From contig JADFPK010000054.1 in assembly GCA_022562375.1 (NCBI GenBank), forward strand, positions 1 through 9,753: a stretch of DNA of 9,753 bases, given 5' to 3'. The position numbers and the translations under genes were made by a program. A model generated the notes under the pieces. That model worked only from the letters and a program-made list of their open reading frames with translations. It was not told the DNA's origin and ran no database searches. The first letter of the stretch is position 1, and each line of letters begins with the position of its first letter. Below are positions 1 through 7,113 of the stretch, one piece after another. Source of the DNA: Pseudomonadota bacterium (GTDB taxonomy: Bacteria > Pseudomonadota > Alphaproteobacteria > SMXQ01).

Positions 1-860
1 TCTTCGCCGAGCGCCTCGATGTCGGCGGCGGTGGCGTCGCCGGTGTTGATCAGGAAGTTGCAGTGCTGTTCGGACACCATGGCGCCGCCGATCCGCAATC
101 CCCGGCAACCGGCGGCCTCGACCAGCTGCCATGCCTTTCGGCCTTTGGCCTCCGCGACCGAGGGATTGACGAAGGTGGAGCCGCCGGTTCGCATGCGCAC
201 CGGCTGGGTCGCATTCCGCGCCTGCTTGATCTCGTTCATGCGCCGGGCGATGTCCCGCGTCTCGCCGGGTTCGCCCCTGAGCACGGCGCCGGTGAAGACC
301 CAATCCTCCGGGAGGGCCGAGTGGCGGTAGGAAAATCCCAGCTCCTGGCGCCGGATCTCGTGCACCTCGCCGCCGGAGTCCACCGCCGTGGCCAAAACCG
401 TCACGTCCTTCATCTCGGCGCCATAGGCGCCGGCGTTCATGGCGAGCGCGCCGCCGATGGTGCCGGGGATGCCACACAGGAACTCGAGCCCGCCGACGCC
501 GGAATCGCGGCACGCCATGGCGACGTTGACATCCATCGCCGAGGCGCCGGCGGTGACTTCGGCGCCGGAAATCCCGATCTTGGCGAATCCCCGGCCCAAT
601 CGGATGACGACGCCGCCGATACCGCCGTCGCGGACGATGATGTTCGACCCGACACCGATCACCGTCACCGGCACATCTGCCGGTTTGGCCGCGAGGAAGC
701 CGACGAGATCGTCCAAATCCACCGGCCGGAACATGACCTCGGCGGCGCCGCCGACCCTGAACCAGGTGATGCGTGAGCAATCGGCGTTCTCGCTCAACCG
801 TCCGCGCACCTCGGGCAGGCGGTCGATCAGGGCGTCGCTCCGTTTGATCCCGGGCATCAT
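1..860 (-). CDS. murB: UDP-N-acetylenolpyruvoylglucosamine reductase MurB (3' end truncated by window)
   Basis: FAD-dependent cytoplasmic enzyme that reduces UDP-GlcNAc-enolpyruvate to UDP-MurNAc with NADPH, the committed step before peptide assembly. I translated 286 complete codons from the ATG at 860; the frame stays open to the window edge. FAD-binding signatures are VIGVGSN (residues 67-73) followed by IVRDGG, and [18 protein letters not shown] (130-147). The catalytic loops are FSYRHS (176-181), with the conserved Tyr178-Arg179, and TGGSTFVNP (225-233), where Ser228 matches the proton-donating Ser of the family. By family knowledge the C-terminal catalytic Glu and about 20-30 residues are missing, lying beyond the window. 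The SYR loop points to type I MurB. The start overlaps the murC stop by 4 bp (ATGA). A GAGGG sequence at 868-872 lies 7 nt upstream. A second ATG at 857 follows directly, so the start could be one codon later. Identity is very secure. Confidence 0.97.
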   Translation of the reverse strand, partial: MMPGIKRSDALIDRLPEVRGRLSENADCSRITWFRVGGAAEVMFRPVDLDDLVGFLAAKPADVPVTVIGVGSNIIVRDGGIGGVVIRLGRGFAKIGISGAEVTAGASAMDVNVAMACRDSGVGGLEFLCGIPGTIGGALAMNAGAYGAEMKDVTVLATAVDSGGEVHEIRRQELGFSYRHSALPEDWVFTGAVLRGEPGETRDIARRMNEIKQARNATQPVRMRTGGSTFVNPSVAEAKGRKAWQLVEAAGCRGLRIGGAMVSEQHCNFLINTGDATAADIEALGE

Positions 861-2299
861 TTCCGCGCCCTCGCGCCCGAATGTCCCGCCTCGCCGGCGA
901 GGCGCTCGAGCTCGCCGGGCAAGGCCTGGGCCCAGTTGGTGATGGAGCCGGCGCCGAGGCAAAGCACCAGGTCGCCGCGCTTGGCGATGTCGTGGACGAG
1001 GGGCGCCAGGGCTTCGGGATTATCCAGCGCGACGACGTTGCGATGGCCGTGGGTGCGCAGGCCCTCGATCAGGCGGTCCCGGCTGATGCCCTCGATCGGC
1101 GTCTCGCCGGCGGCGTAGATATCGGCGACGATGACGGTATCGGCGTCGTTGAAGCAGGTGCAGAAGTCCTCGAACAGCGCCTCTAGCCGCGAGTAACGGT
1201 GGGGCTGGACGACGGCGATGATGCTGCCGCCATAGGCCGCCCGCGACGCCTTCAGCACCGCCGTGATCTCGACCGGGTGATGGCCGTAATCGTCGATCAC
1301 GGTGATGCCGGCAAACTCCCCGGTCTTGGTGAAGCGGCGCTTGATGCCGGAGAACTCGGCCAGGGCCTGGCGCAGCACCTCATCGGTGATCCCCATCTCG
1401 CTGGCCACCGCGATGGCGGCCAGGGCGTTCTGGACATTGTGCTCGCCGAGCATGGCGAGCTCGATCCGCTCGAGCGTTCTGATCGTGTCGGTGTTCCTAT
1501 CGGCGATCATGACGTCGAACACGGTGCCGGCTTCGGTGATGGCGATATCGACGGCGCGGACGTCCGCCTGGGCGCTCATGCCGTAGGTCACGATCTTGCG
1601 GTCCGAGATCAGCGGGATCATCGCCTGGACCTCGGGGTGGTCGATGCACATCGCCGCGAAACCGTAGAACGGGATGTTCTCGGTGAAGGATACGAAGGCT
1701 TGGCGCAGGGCATCGAAATCACCGTAGAAATCCAGGTGCTCGGGATCGATGTTGGTGACCACCGCGATGGTGGCGTTGAGCTTGACGAAGGTGCCGTCCG
1801 ATTCATCGGCTTCGACCACCATCCAGTCGCCGGCGCCGAGCCGCGCGTTCGAGCCATAGGCGTTGAGGATGCCGCCGATGATCACGGTCGGGTCGAGGCC
1901 GGCGAGCTCGAGCATCGCCGCGACCAGGGAGGTGGTCGTCGTCTTGCCATGGGTGCCGCCGACCGCGATCGACCATTTGAGCCGCATGAGCTCGGCCAGC
2001 ATCTCGGCGCGCCGCACGACGGCGATGAGCCGGGCATTGGCGGCGATGACCTCGGGGTTGTCCATTTTGATGGCGGAGGAGACCACCACCACCTGGGCAT
2101 CGCCCAAATTGCCGGCGTCATGGCCGATGGAGACGGGAATACCGATCTCGGTGAGGCGTTTGACATTGGCGTTCTCGGCCACGTCGCTGCCCTGAACCGT
2201 ATAGCCGAGATTATGGAGTATCTCGGCGATGCCGCTCATGCCGATGCCGCCGATGCCGACGAAGTGGATGGTGCCGATGGAAAGTGGCAGTGCCCTCAT
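857..2299 (-). CDS. murC: UDP-N-acetylmuramate--L-alanine ligase MurC
   Basis: Cytoplasmic ATP-dependent ligase that adds L-alanine to UDP-MurNAc, the first amino acid of the stem peptide. The protein is 480 aa, normal for the family. The N-terminal Rossmann domain carries GIGGIG (residues 15-20). The Mur-ligase central domain has the P-loop GTHGKTTTT (115-123), EADESDGTF (163-171), NIDPEHLD (183-190) and GEHNVQN (285-291). The C-terminal domain has KRRF (320-323) and DDYGHHP (336-342), both MurC-specific and helping to tell it from MurD/E/F, followed by VVQPHRYSR. The open frame extends upstream to about 2665, but family homology starts at the ATG at 2299. That ATG overlaps the murG stop by 4 bp and has AGGGAGG 7 nt before it, so I chose it. 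The stop at 857-859 overlaps the murB start. Confidence 0.98.
   Translation of the reverse strand: MRALPLSIGTIHFVGIGGIGMSGIAEILHNLGYTVQGSDVAENANVKRLTEIGIPVSIGHDAGNLGDAQVVVVSSAIKMDNPEVIAANARLIAVVRRAEMLAELMRLKWSIAVGGTHGKTTTTSLVAAMLELAGLDPTVIIGGILNAYGSNARLGAGDWMVVEADESDGTFVKLNATIAVVTNIDPEHLDFYGDFDALRQAFVSFTENIPFYGFAAMCIDHPEVQAMIPLISDRKIVTYGMSAQADVRAVDIAITEAGTVFDVMIADRNTDTIRTLERIELAMLGEHNVQNALAAIAVASEMGITDEVLRQALAEFSGIKRRFTKTGEFAGITVIDDYGHHPVEITAVLKASRAAYGGSIIAVVQPHRYSRLEALFEDFCTCFNDADTVIVADIYAAGETPIEGISRDRLIEGLRTHGHRNVVALDNPEALAPLVHDIAKRGDLVLCLGAGSITNWAQALPGELERLAGEAGHSGARARK
868..872 (-). promoter_or_regulatory. Ribosome-binding site of murB inside the 3' end of murC
   Basis: GAGGG on the minus strand lies 7 nt before the ATG at 860 and 10 nt before the adjacent ATG at 857. 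This favours 860 slightly. Confidence 0.6.
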
Positions 2300-3471
2300 G
2301 CCGCCGCCTCCCTTCCGCTCCGACCCGGATCGGGCGCCGGCGTCTCCCGGCCGTTGATGGGGCACATGCCAATGACCAGATCCGCCAGCGTCGCCGCCGC
2401 GTTGACCCGGCCGATTTTGGCGGCGCGCTCGGCCATGCGGCCGAGGTCGATCGGATAGCTGAGCAGCAGTTTGAGACGGGCCGAAAGGGTCTGGGGGGTG
2501 AAATTCGCTTCCGGCATCACCACGGCGGCGCCGGCGGCCTCGATGGCGCGGGCGTTGATGGTCTGATGATCGCCGGCGGCGTGAGGGTAGGGCACCAGGA
2601 TCGCCGGTCTGCCGGCGGCGGTCAGTTCGGCCGTGGTCGAGGCGCCGGCCCGGCTGATCACGCAATGGGCCTGGCTGAGCCGTTCGGGCATATCCTCGAA
2701 AAAGGTGGCGAGTTCGGCCTTGAGGCGAAGACGCTCGTAGGTGGCGCTGACCTTATCGATGTCCTCCGGCCGGCATTGCTGGCTGATCTTGAGGCGCCCC
2801 CGCATTTCCTTGGTCAACCGCGAGAGGGTCTCGGGGATCACCTCGCTGAACACGGTGGCCCCCTGACTGCCGCCGAGCACCAGCAGATGGATCGGCCCGC
2901 TCGAGGTCAGCGGCGGATAGGGTTTTTCGGCCAGCGCCCGAATGCTCTCGCGCACCGGATTGCCGGTCAGACGGACCTTGTCTTGGTCCTCGGGCTCGAT
3001 CCCGGCGACGTGCGGGAAGGAGGTGGCGATGGCGGTGACGTGGGGGGCGAGCAGCCGATTGGCGCGCCCGAGAAGCGCATTCTGTTCGTGGATCACGGTG
3101 GGAATGTCAAGCCGGGTCGCCGCTATCATCGCCGGAACCGAGGCGTAGCTGCCGAAGCCGACGACGATGTTGGGCTTGAGTTCGCGCAACAGCCGGCGCG
3201 CCTTGAGCAGCCCGAAGCCCAGCGCCAGGCTGCCCCGCGCGCGGGCGATCAGGCCGCCGGCCGTGACCTGGCCGGCGCGGATGTGGTGGTAGTCGACCCC
3301 CGTGAGTTCATCGCCCCAGGCGGCGCCGCGCCGGTCGGTGAAAAACGCCAGCGTGCAGTTGCGTCCCTGCAATTCCGCGGCCAGGGCCTGGGCCGGGAAC
3401 ACATGGCCGCCGGTGCCGCCGGTGACCAGGATAATGGGGTTGACCCTGAGGGTGTCGGTTTCGGCCGCCAT
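2296..3471 (-). CDS. murG: UDP-GlcNAc:lipid I GlcNAc transferase MurG
   Basis: Membrane-associated GT-B glycosyltransferase (GT28 family) at the inner face of the cytoplasmic membrane; it transfers GlcNAc from UDP-GlcNAc to lipid I, forming lipid II. The protein is 391 aa. The N-terminal lipid I-binding half has the glycine loop GGTGGH (residues 18-23), GFGSY (105-109), HEQN (128-131) and GNPVR (170-174). The C-terminal UDP-GlcNAc-binding half has the second glycine loop GGSQGA (200-205), [11 protein letters not shown] (273-283) with the expected ribose-binding Glu282, and [10 protein letters not shown] (294-303). The start at 3471 shares one base with the ftsW stop (TGATG). The frame is open far upstream, but that part has no MurG homology and lies over ftsW in another frame. 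The last 20 or so residues form a Pro/Arg/Ala-rich tail beyond the usual end of the fold, making the protein longer than a typical MurG of about 360 aa. Confidence 0.97.
   Translation of the reverse strand: MAAETDTLRVNPIILVTGGTGGHVFPAQALAAELQGRNCTLAFFTDRRGAAWGDELTGVDYHHIRAGQVTAGGLIARARGSLALGFGLLKARRLLRELKPNIVVGFGSYASVPAMIAATRLDIPTVIHEQNALLGRANRLLAPHVTAIATSFPHVAGIEPEDQDKVRLTGNPVRESIRALAEKPYPPLTSSGPIHLLVLGGSQGATVFSEVIPETLSRLTKEMRGRLKISQQCRPEDIDKVSATYERLRLKAELATFFEDMPERLSQAHCVISRAGASTTAELTAAGRPAILVPYPHAAGDHQTINARAIEAAGAAVVMPEANFTPQTLSARLKLLLSYPIDLGRMAERAAKIGRVNAAATLADLVIGMCPINGRETPAPDPGRSGREAAA
2307..2314 (-). promoter_or_regulatory. Shine-Dalgarno of murC inside the 3' end of murG
   Basis: AAGGGAGG on the minus strand ends 7 nt before the murC ATG at 2299. 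It is embedded in the last codons of murG (the Arg-Glu of its GREAAA terminus). It decides the murC start, because the open frame continues upstream without homology. Confidence 0.8.
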
Positions 3472-4592
3472 CACACCCCTCTCGGGCCGACACGCCGCCG
3501 GGTCAGGGCCAGCACCATGCCCATGGCCAGGGCGATGCCGAAGAGCGACGAACCGCCATAGGAGATGAACGGCAGTGTCATGCCCTTGGTCGGCATCAGC
3601 TTCAGCGTCGTCGCCATGTGGATCGCCGTTTGCAAGCCGAACTGAACCAACAGCCCGGTGACGGCGAGCAGGACGAACAGGTTGTTTTCCTGGAGCATGC
3701 GGGAAAATCCGCGCAGCACCACGAAGGCAAACAACGCCACGATCACGAGACAGGCGAATAGGCCGAGTTCCTCTCCGGCGACGGCGAATATGAAGTCGCT
3801 GTGGGCGTCGGGAAGGATCTCCTTGACCGTGCCTTCGCCGGGACCGCGCCCCAGCACGCCGCCGTTCATGAAGGCCTCGAGCGCGGTGTTCACCTGGTAG
3901 CTGTCGCCGACGCTGGGGTCGAGGAAACTGTCGACGCGGCTGGCGACGTGGGGAAAGGCGTAGTACGCCCCGACGAGGGCGGTCAGGCCCAGCACGATGA
4001 CCAGCCCGACCCACAATAGCGGCGGCCCGGCAAGGAAGAACTGCGCGAACAGCACCGCCGAGATGACGCCGGCCATGCCCATGTCGGGCTGCATCAGCAG
4101 CAACGCCATGACCAGGAGGTAGAGCCCGGCGACGATCAGGTAGCCGGGAAAATTGCCATGGAGCCGGCCGGCCGAGATCATCCAGGCGGAGAGCACGGCG
4201 AAGCCCGGCTTGATGATCTCCGAGGGCTGCAGGGACAGGCTGAAGATGTCGAGCCACCGCTTGGCGCCGTTGATTTCGGTGCCGGCGACGAGGGTCAGCG
4301 CCAAGAGGACCAGCGCCACGGCGAAGACGATGGTGCCGAGACGGCGCACGTCACGGGGGCTCAGCAACGAGATGGCGAGGACGGTGAGCAAGGTCGGCGC
4401 CAGGAAGGCCGACTGGCGGCGCACGAAATGAAAGGAATCGAGGCCGATACGCTCGGCCACCGCCGGTGACGCCGCCAGGGTCAACATCAGGCCGAAACAC
4501 ATCAGCGTCAAGAGAGCCGCCAAGGTCCAGCGGTCGACCGTCCACCACCAACGGCTGAGGACGGAGTTGTCGGTGCGTGCGAAGCCGATCAT
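3471..4592 (-). CDS. ftsW: Septal peptidoglycan glycosyltransferase FtsW (SEDS family)
   Basis: Polytopic inner-membrane protein of the SEDS family that polymerises lipid II into septal glycan, working with the transpeptidase FtsI in the divisome. The protein is 373 aa, with a short basic cytoplasmic N-terminus (WWWTVDRWT at residues 15-23) and many hydrophobic segments consistent with ten membrane helices. Landmarks are NGAKRW (108-113), LQPSE (121-125), QPDMG (168-172), the large periplasmic loop with NGGVLGRGPGEG (243-254), and PDAHSDF (261-267), where Asp266 matches the catalytic Asp of SEDS polymerases. The signature PTKGMTLPFISYGGSS is at 334-349. Two positions in the 5' part of that signature, His325 and Lys331, depart from the consensus. 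FtsW is preferred over RodA because of the dcw location and the HSDFIFAVAGEELG stretch. The start overlaps the murD stop by 4 bp, with GGAG at 4601-4604. The C-terminal tail after the last helix is very short (about nine residues). Confidence 0.97.
   Translation of the reverse strand: MIGFARTDNSVLSRWWWTVDRWTLAALLTLMCFGLMLTLAASPAVAERIGLDSFHFVRRQSAFLAPTLLTVLAISLLSPRDVRRLGTIVFAVALVLLALTLVAGTEINGAKRWLDIFSLSLQPSEIIKPGFAVLSAWMISAGRLHGNFPGYLIVAGLYLLVMALLLMQPDMGMAGVISAVLFAQFFLAGPPLLWVGLVIVLGLTALVGAYYAFPHVASRVDSFLDPSVGDSYQVNTALEAFMNGGVLGRGPGEGTVKEILPDAHSDFIFAVAGEELGLFACLVIVALFAFVVLRGFSRMLQENNLFVLLAVTGLLVQFGLQTAIHMATTLKLMPTKGMTLPFISYGGSSLFGIALAMGMVLALTRRRVGPRGV
3476..3482 (-). promoter_or_regulatory. 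Ribosome-binding site of murG inside the 3' end of ftsW
   Basis: The minus strand reads AGAGGGG followed by four bases and the TGATG junction, where the ftsW stop and murG start share one base. The core AGAGG is 6 nt from the ATG at 3471. It supports the chosen murG start over upstream in-frame codons. Confidence 0.65.
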
Positions 4593-5992
4593 TGGCGCCG
4601 CTCCGTTCCCTCGGGCTTACCGGCAAACGCCAGCACCAAGCGGCGGAAGGCGTCGCCCCTGGCGGCGAAATTGGCGAACTGGTCGAACGACGCCGAGGCC
4701 GGGGAAAGCAGGACGACGGCGCCGGCGCGGGCCTCGCTTGCGGCGCGCCGGCGGGCGCCATCGAGGGCGGTTCCAAGCTCGCCGGCGATGGTATAGGCGA
4801 CCTTGCCGTCCAAGGATCGGGCGAAGGTCTCCGCCGCCTCGCCGATGAGGAAGGCATGGACGATGCTGGGGAAAAGGGGCTCGAGCGATGCGATGCCGCC
4901 TTCCTTGGGCTGGCCCCCGGCGATCCAATAGATCGCCCGATAGCACGCCAGCGCCTTGGCCGCGGCGGCGGCGTTGGTCGCCTTGCTGTCGTTGATGTAA
5001 CGGACGCCATCGACGGTGCCGACCAGCTCCTGGCGGTGGGGAAGGCCGGGGAAGCTCGAAAGCGCGGCGACGATGTCATCGGCGCCGATTCCGGCGGCGT
5101 GGGCGACGGCGAAGGCCGCGGCCGCGTTCTGCCAGTTGTGGGCTCCGGGAAGCGCCTTGGCGGTGGCGAGCGTCCCGATGCGCGCGTTCCGGCCGTCGGT
5201 GTCGTCATAGAGTTCGCCGTCGAGCACGTAGACCCCGCCGGCCACCGCACCGTCGGCCGAGATGGGGATGATCCGGCGATCGTCCCGGGCTTCGAGGAGG
5301 GCGCGGATCTCCCGGCAGTGGCCGTCGTCGACGCCGATGACGGCGATGCCGTTGGCGTGGCCGCGATCGAAGACCCGGCGCTTGGCCGCGACGTAACCAT
5401 CCATGGTGCCGTGACGGTCGATGTGGTCGGGCGAGATGTTGATCAACACCGCGATGTCGAACATGTCCGAGAAGATGAGCTCGAGTTGATAGGAGGAGAG
5501 TTCGAGGACATAGGTGCCCGAGGCGCCGAGCGGATCGAGCGCCAGCACCGGCGGCCCGAAATTGCCGCCGATCGCCACCTTCTCGCCGGCCGCCTCGAAG
5601 ATGTGGCCGATCAGCGCCGTGACCGTGGATTTGCCGTTGGTGCCGGTGACGCCGATGAAGCGGGCGCCGGTCTCGGCCCGCGCCATGAGCTCGATGTCGC
5701 AGATGATCTCGATGCCGCCGGCGCGCGCCTTCGCCGCGACCGCATGGGGTCTGGGATGGGTGTGGGGAATCCCGGGACTGAGCACCAGGGTCTCGAGGCC
5801 CGAGAGATCGGTATCGTTGAGATCGGCGATCGGCACCTCGGCCGCCGCCGCCGCTTGGCGCTTGTCCTCGTCGTCGTCCCACGCCAGCACCCGGGCGCCG
5901 CTGGCGACCAGCGCCCGCGCCGCCGCCAGCCCCGAGTGGCCGAGGCCGAGCACGGCGATCTTCGAGCCCGACGCGCTAGGTAAGGGAATCAT
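4589..5992 (-). CDS. murD: UDP-N-acetylmuramoyl-L-alanine--D-glutamate ligase MurD
   Basis: Cytoplasmic ATP-dependent ligase that adds D-glutamate to UDP-MurNAc-L-Ala, second of the four stem-peptide ligases. The protein is 467 aa, normal for the family. The N-terminal UDP-binding domain has GLGHSG (residues 16-21). The central domain has the P-loop GTNGKST (117-123), GGNFG (142-146), ELSSYQLE (164-171), NISPDHIDRHG (185-195) and YVAAK (200-204). Lys204 corresponds to the carbamylated lysine of Mur ligases. The C-terminal domain has INDSKATN (333-340) and LSPASASFDQF (429-439), which are typical of MurD and separate it from MurC, E and F. The ATG at 5992 lies 16 nt after the mraY stop with a purine-rich ribosome-binding region between. 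The stop overlaps the ftsW start (ATGA). Alanine-rich runs encoded by GCC/GCG repeats occur near residues 47-51 and 341-345. Confidence 0.98.
   Translation of the reverse strand: MIPLPSASGSKIAVLGLGHSGLAAARALVASGARVLAWDDDEDKRQAAAAAEVPIADLNDTDLSGLETLVLSPGIPHTHPRPHAVAAKARAGGIEIICDIELMARAETGARFIGVTGTNGKSTVTALIGHIFEAAGEKVAIGGNFGPPVLALDPLGASGTYVLELSSYQLELIFSDMFDIAVLINISPDHIDRHGTMDGYVAAKRRVFDRGHANGIAVIGVDDGHCREIRALLEARDDRRIIPISADGAVAGGVYVLDGELYDDTDGRNARIGTLATAKALPGAHNWQNAAAAFAVAHAAGIGADDIVAALSSFPGLPHRQELVGTVDGVRYINDSKATNAAAAAKALACYRAIYWIAGGQPKEGGIASLEPLFPSIVHAFLIGEAAETFARSLDGKVAYTIAGELGTALDGARRRAASEARAGAVVLLSPASASFDQFANFAARGDAFRRLVLAFAGKPEGTERRQ
4601..4604 (-). promoter_or_regulatory. Ribosome-binding site of ftsW inside the 3' end of murD
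   Basis: GGAG on the minus strand lies 8 nt before the ftsW ATG at 4592, a good spacing for a short core. It supports initiation at the 4-bp overlap with the murD stop. Confidence 0.55.
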
Positions 5993-5997
5993 GACTG

Positions 5998-6010
5998 CCT
6001 CTCGCTCCTT
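5998..6010 (-). promoter_or_regulatory. Ribosome-binding region of murD, overlapping the mraY stop codon
   Basis: The minus strand reads TAAGGAGCGAGAGG. The mraY stop TAA (6009-6011) runs into AAGGAG, which is 12 nt before the murD ATG. A second purine block AGAGG (5998-6002) is 5 nt before it. Neither spacing is ideal alone; together they support the start at 5992. Confidence 0.7.
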
Positions 6011-7097
6011 ACCTGAGCTTCAGGGTCGCCAGCCCGGCGAGCGCCAGTATCGACGCGATGATCCAGAAGCGGATGACGATGGTCGGTTCGGCCCAGCCCT
6101 TCTTCTCGAAGTGATGGTGCAAGGGCGCCATGCGGAAGACACGCTTGCCGGTGAGCTTGAAGGAGACGACCTGAACGATCACCGAGACGGTCTCCAGCAC
6201 GAACAGTCCGCCGATGATGACGAGCACCAGTTCGTGTTTGGTGATGACGCTGATCGCGCCCAAGGCGCCGCCGACCGAGAGCGAACCGGTGTCGCCCATG
6301 AACACCATGGCGGGCGGGGCGTTGTACCAGAGGAAGCCCAATCCCGCGCCGACCAAGGCGCCGCAGAAGATGGCGAGTTCGCCGGCGCCCGGCACCAGTT
6401 GAATCTGCAAATAATTGGCGAAGACGACGTTGCCGGTGAGATAGGCGATGAGGATGAAGCAGCCGGCGGCGATCATCACCGGACCGATGGCGAGCCCGTC
6501 GAGCCCGTCGGTGAGGTTGACCGCGTTCGACGACCCCACCATCACCAGTATGGCGAAGGGCAGGAACCCCCAACCGAGGTCGATCAGCACGTTCTTGAAG
6601 AAAGGTATGGCGAGGCCGGTCGACAAAGGCGCGCCGGCGACCTCCATGATCCACAAGCCGGTGGTCGCGGCGACCAGGATCTCGGCGATGATCTTGAGCC
6701 TGGCGGGCAGGCCGTGGTGGCTCTGGCGGACCAGTTTCAGATAGTCGTCGACGGCGCCGATGGCGCCGAACCCGAGGGTCACGATCAACACCGCCCAGAC
6801 ATAACCGTTCCTGAGATCGGACCACAGAAGGGTGCCGATGGCGAGGGCGAGGAGGATGATGACGCCGCCCATGGTGGGGGTGCCCTGCTTGGTCAGCAGG
6901 TGTTCCTCCGGCCCATCGGCGCGGATCGGCTGGCCATTTTGTTGATGCTTGCGCAGCCATTTGATCACGATCGGTCCGACGATGAAGCTGACGATCAGCG
7001 CGGTGACGATCGCGCCGCCGGTCCTGAAGGTGATGTAGCGGAACAGGTTGAAGACGCCGATCTGATCGGACAGGGGATAGAGAAGGTGATACAGCAT
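6009..7097 (-). CDS. mraY: Phospho-N-acetylmuramoyl-pentapeptide-transferase MraY
   Basis: Integral inner-membrane enzyme that transfers phospho-MurNAc-pentapeptide from its UDP carrier to undecaprenyl phosphate, giving lipid I and UMP. The protein is 362 aa, the standard length, with about ten hydrophobic segments. Family motifs are TPTMGG (residues 73-78), the Mg-dependent active-site pair in VDDYLKL (116-122; Asp117-Asp118), NLTDGLDG (194-201), MGDTGS (267-272) and PLHHHFE (325-331). The His-rich loop distinguishes MraY from WecA-type transferases. It is the only gene here separated from both neighbours, by 15 nt from murF and 16 nt from murD. It has the clearest Shine-Dalgarno of the window (AGGAGGT, 9 nt before the ATG at 7097). 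Confidence 0.98.
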   Translation of the reverse strand: MLYHLLYPLSDQIGVFNLFRYITFRTGGAIVTALIVSFIVGPIVIKWLRKHQQNGQPIRADGPEEHLLTKQGTPTMGGVIILLALAIGTLLWSDLRNGYVWAVLIVTLGFGAIGAVDDYLKLVRQSHHGLPARLKIIAEILVAATTGLWIMEVAGAPLSTGLAIPFFKNVLIDLGWGFLPFAILVMVGSSNAVNLTDGLDGLAIGPVMIAAGCFILIAYLTGNVVFANYLQIQLVPGAGELAIFCGALVGAGLGFLWYNAPPAMVFMGDTGSLSVGGALGAISVITKHELVLVIIGGLFVLETVSVIVQVVSFKLTGKRVFRMAPLHHHFEKKGWAEPTIVIRFWIIASILALAGLATLKLR

Positions 7098-7106
7098 CCG
7101 GGTATG

Positions 7107-7113
7107 ACCTCCT
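7107..7113 (-). promoter_or_regulatory. Shine-Dalgarno of mraY, overlapping the murF stop codon
   Basis: On the minus strand the sequence reads TGAGGAGGT, in which TGA is the murF stop (7113-7115) and AGGAGGT a near-perfect anti-16S complement 9 nt before the mraY ATG. The layout suggests that ribosomes finishing murF uncover or occupy the mraY initiation site, giving translational coupling. The coupling is inferred; the motif is seen directly. Confidence 0.85.

Noticed and set aside
165..186. Val in place of the usual Lys or Ala before Asn-Pro in the MurB GGSTF motif
   Set aside because: This position is variable among alphaproteobacterial MurB proteins as I recall them. The catalytic Ser and the Asn are kept.
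2300..2665. Upstream in-frame extension of murC that would give a 602-aa protein
   Set aside because: It overlaps the 3' part of murG in another frame and lacks family similarity. MurC homology begins at the ATG at 2299 behind a good Shine-Dalgarno.
2284..3561. A plus-strand open frame of about 425 codons opposite murG
   Set aside because: It is antisense to murG along its length, with no recognisable motif and a Gly/Arg/Ala/Asp-rich composition.
3472..4257. Upstream in-frame extension of murG that would give a 653-aa protein
   Set aside because: The extension lies wholly over ftsW in a different frame, is Arg/His-rich without homology, and the TGATG start at 3471 has a ribosome-binding site and matches the MurG N-terminus.
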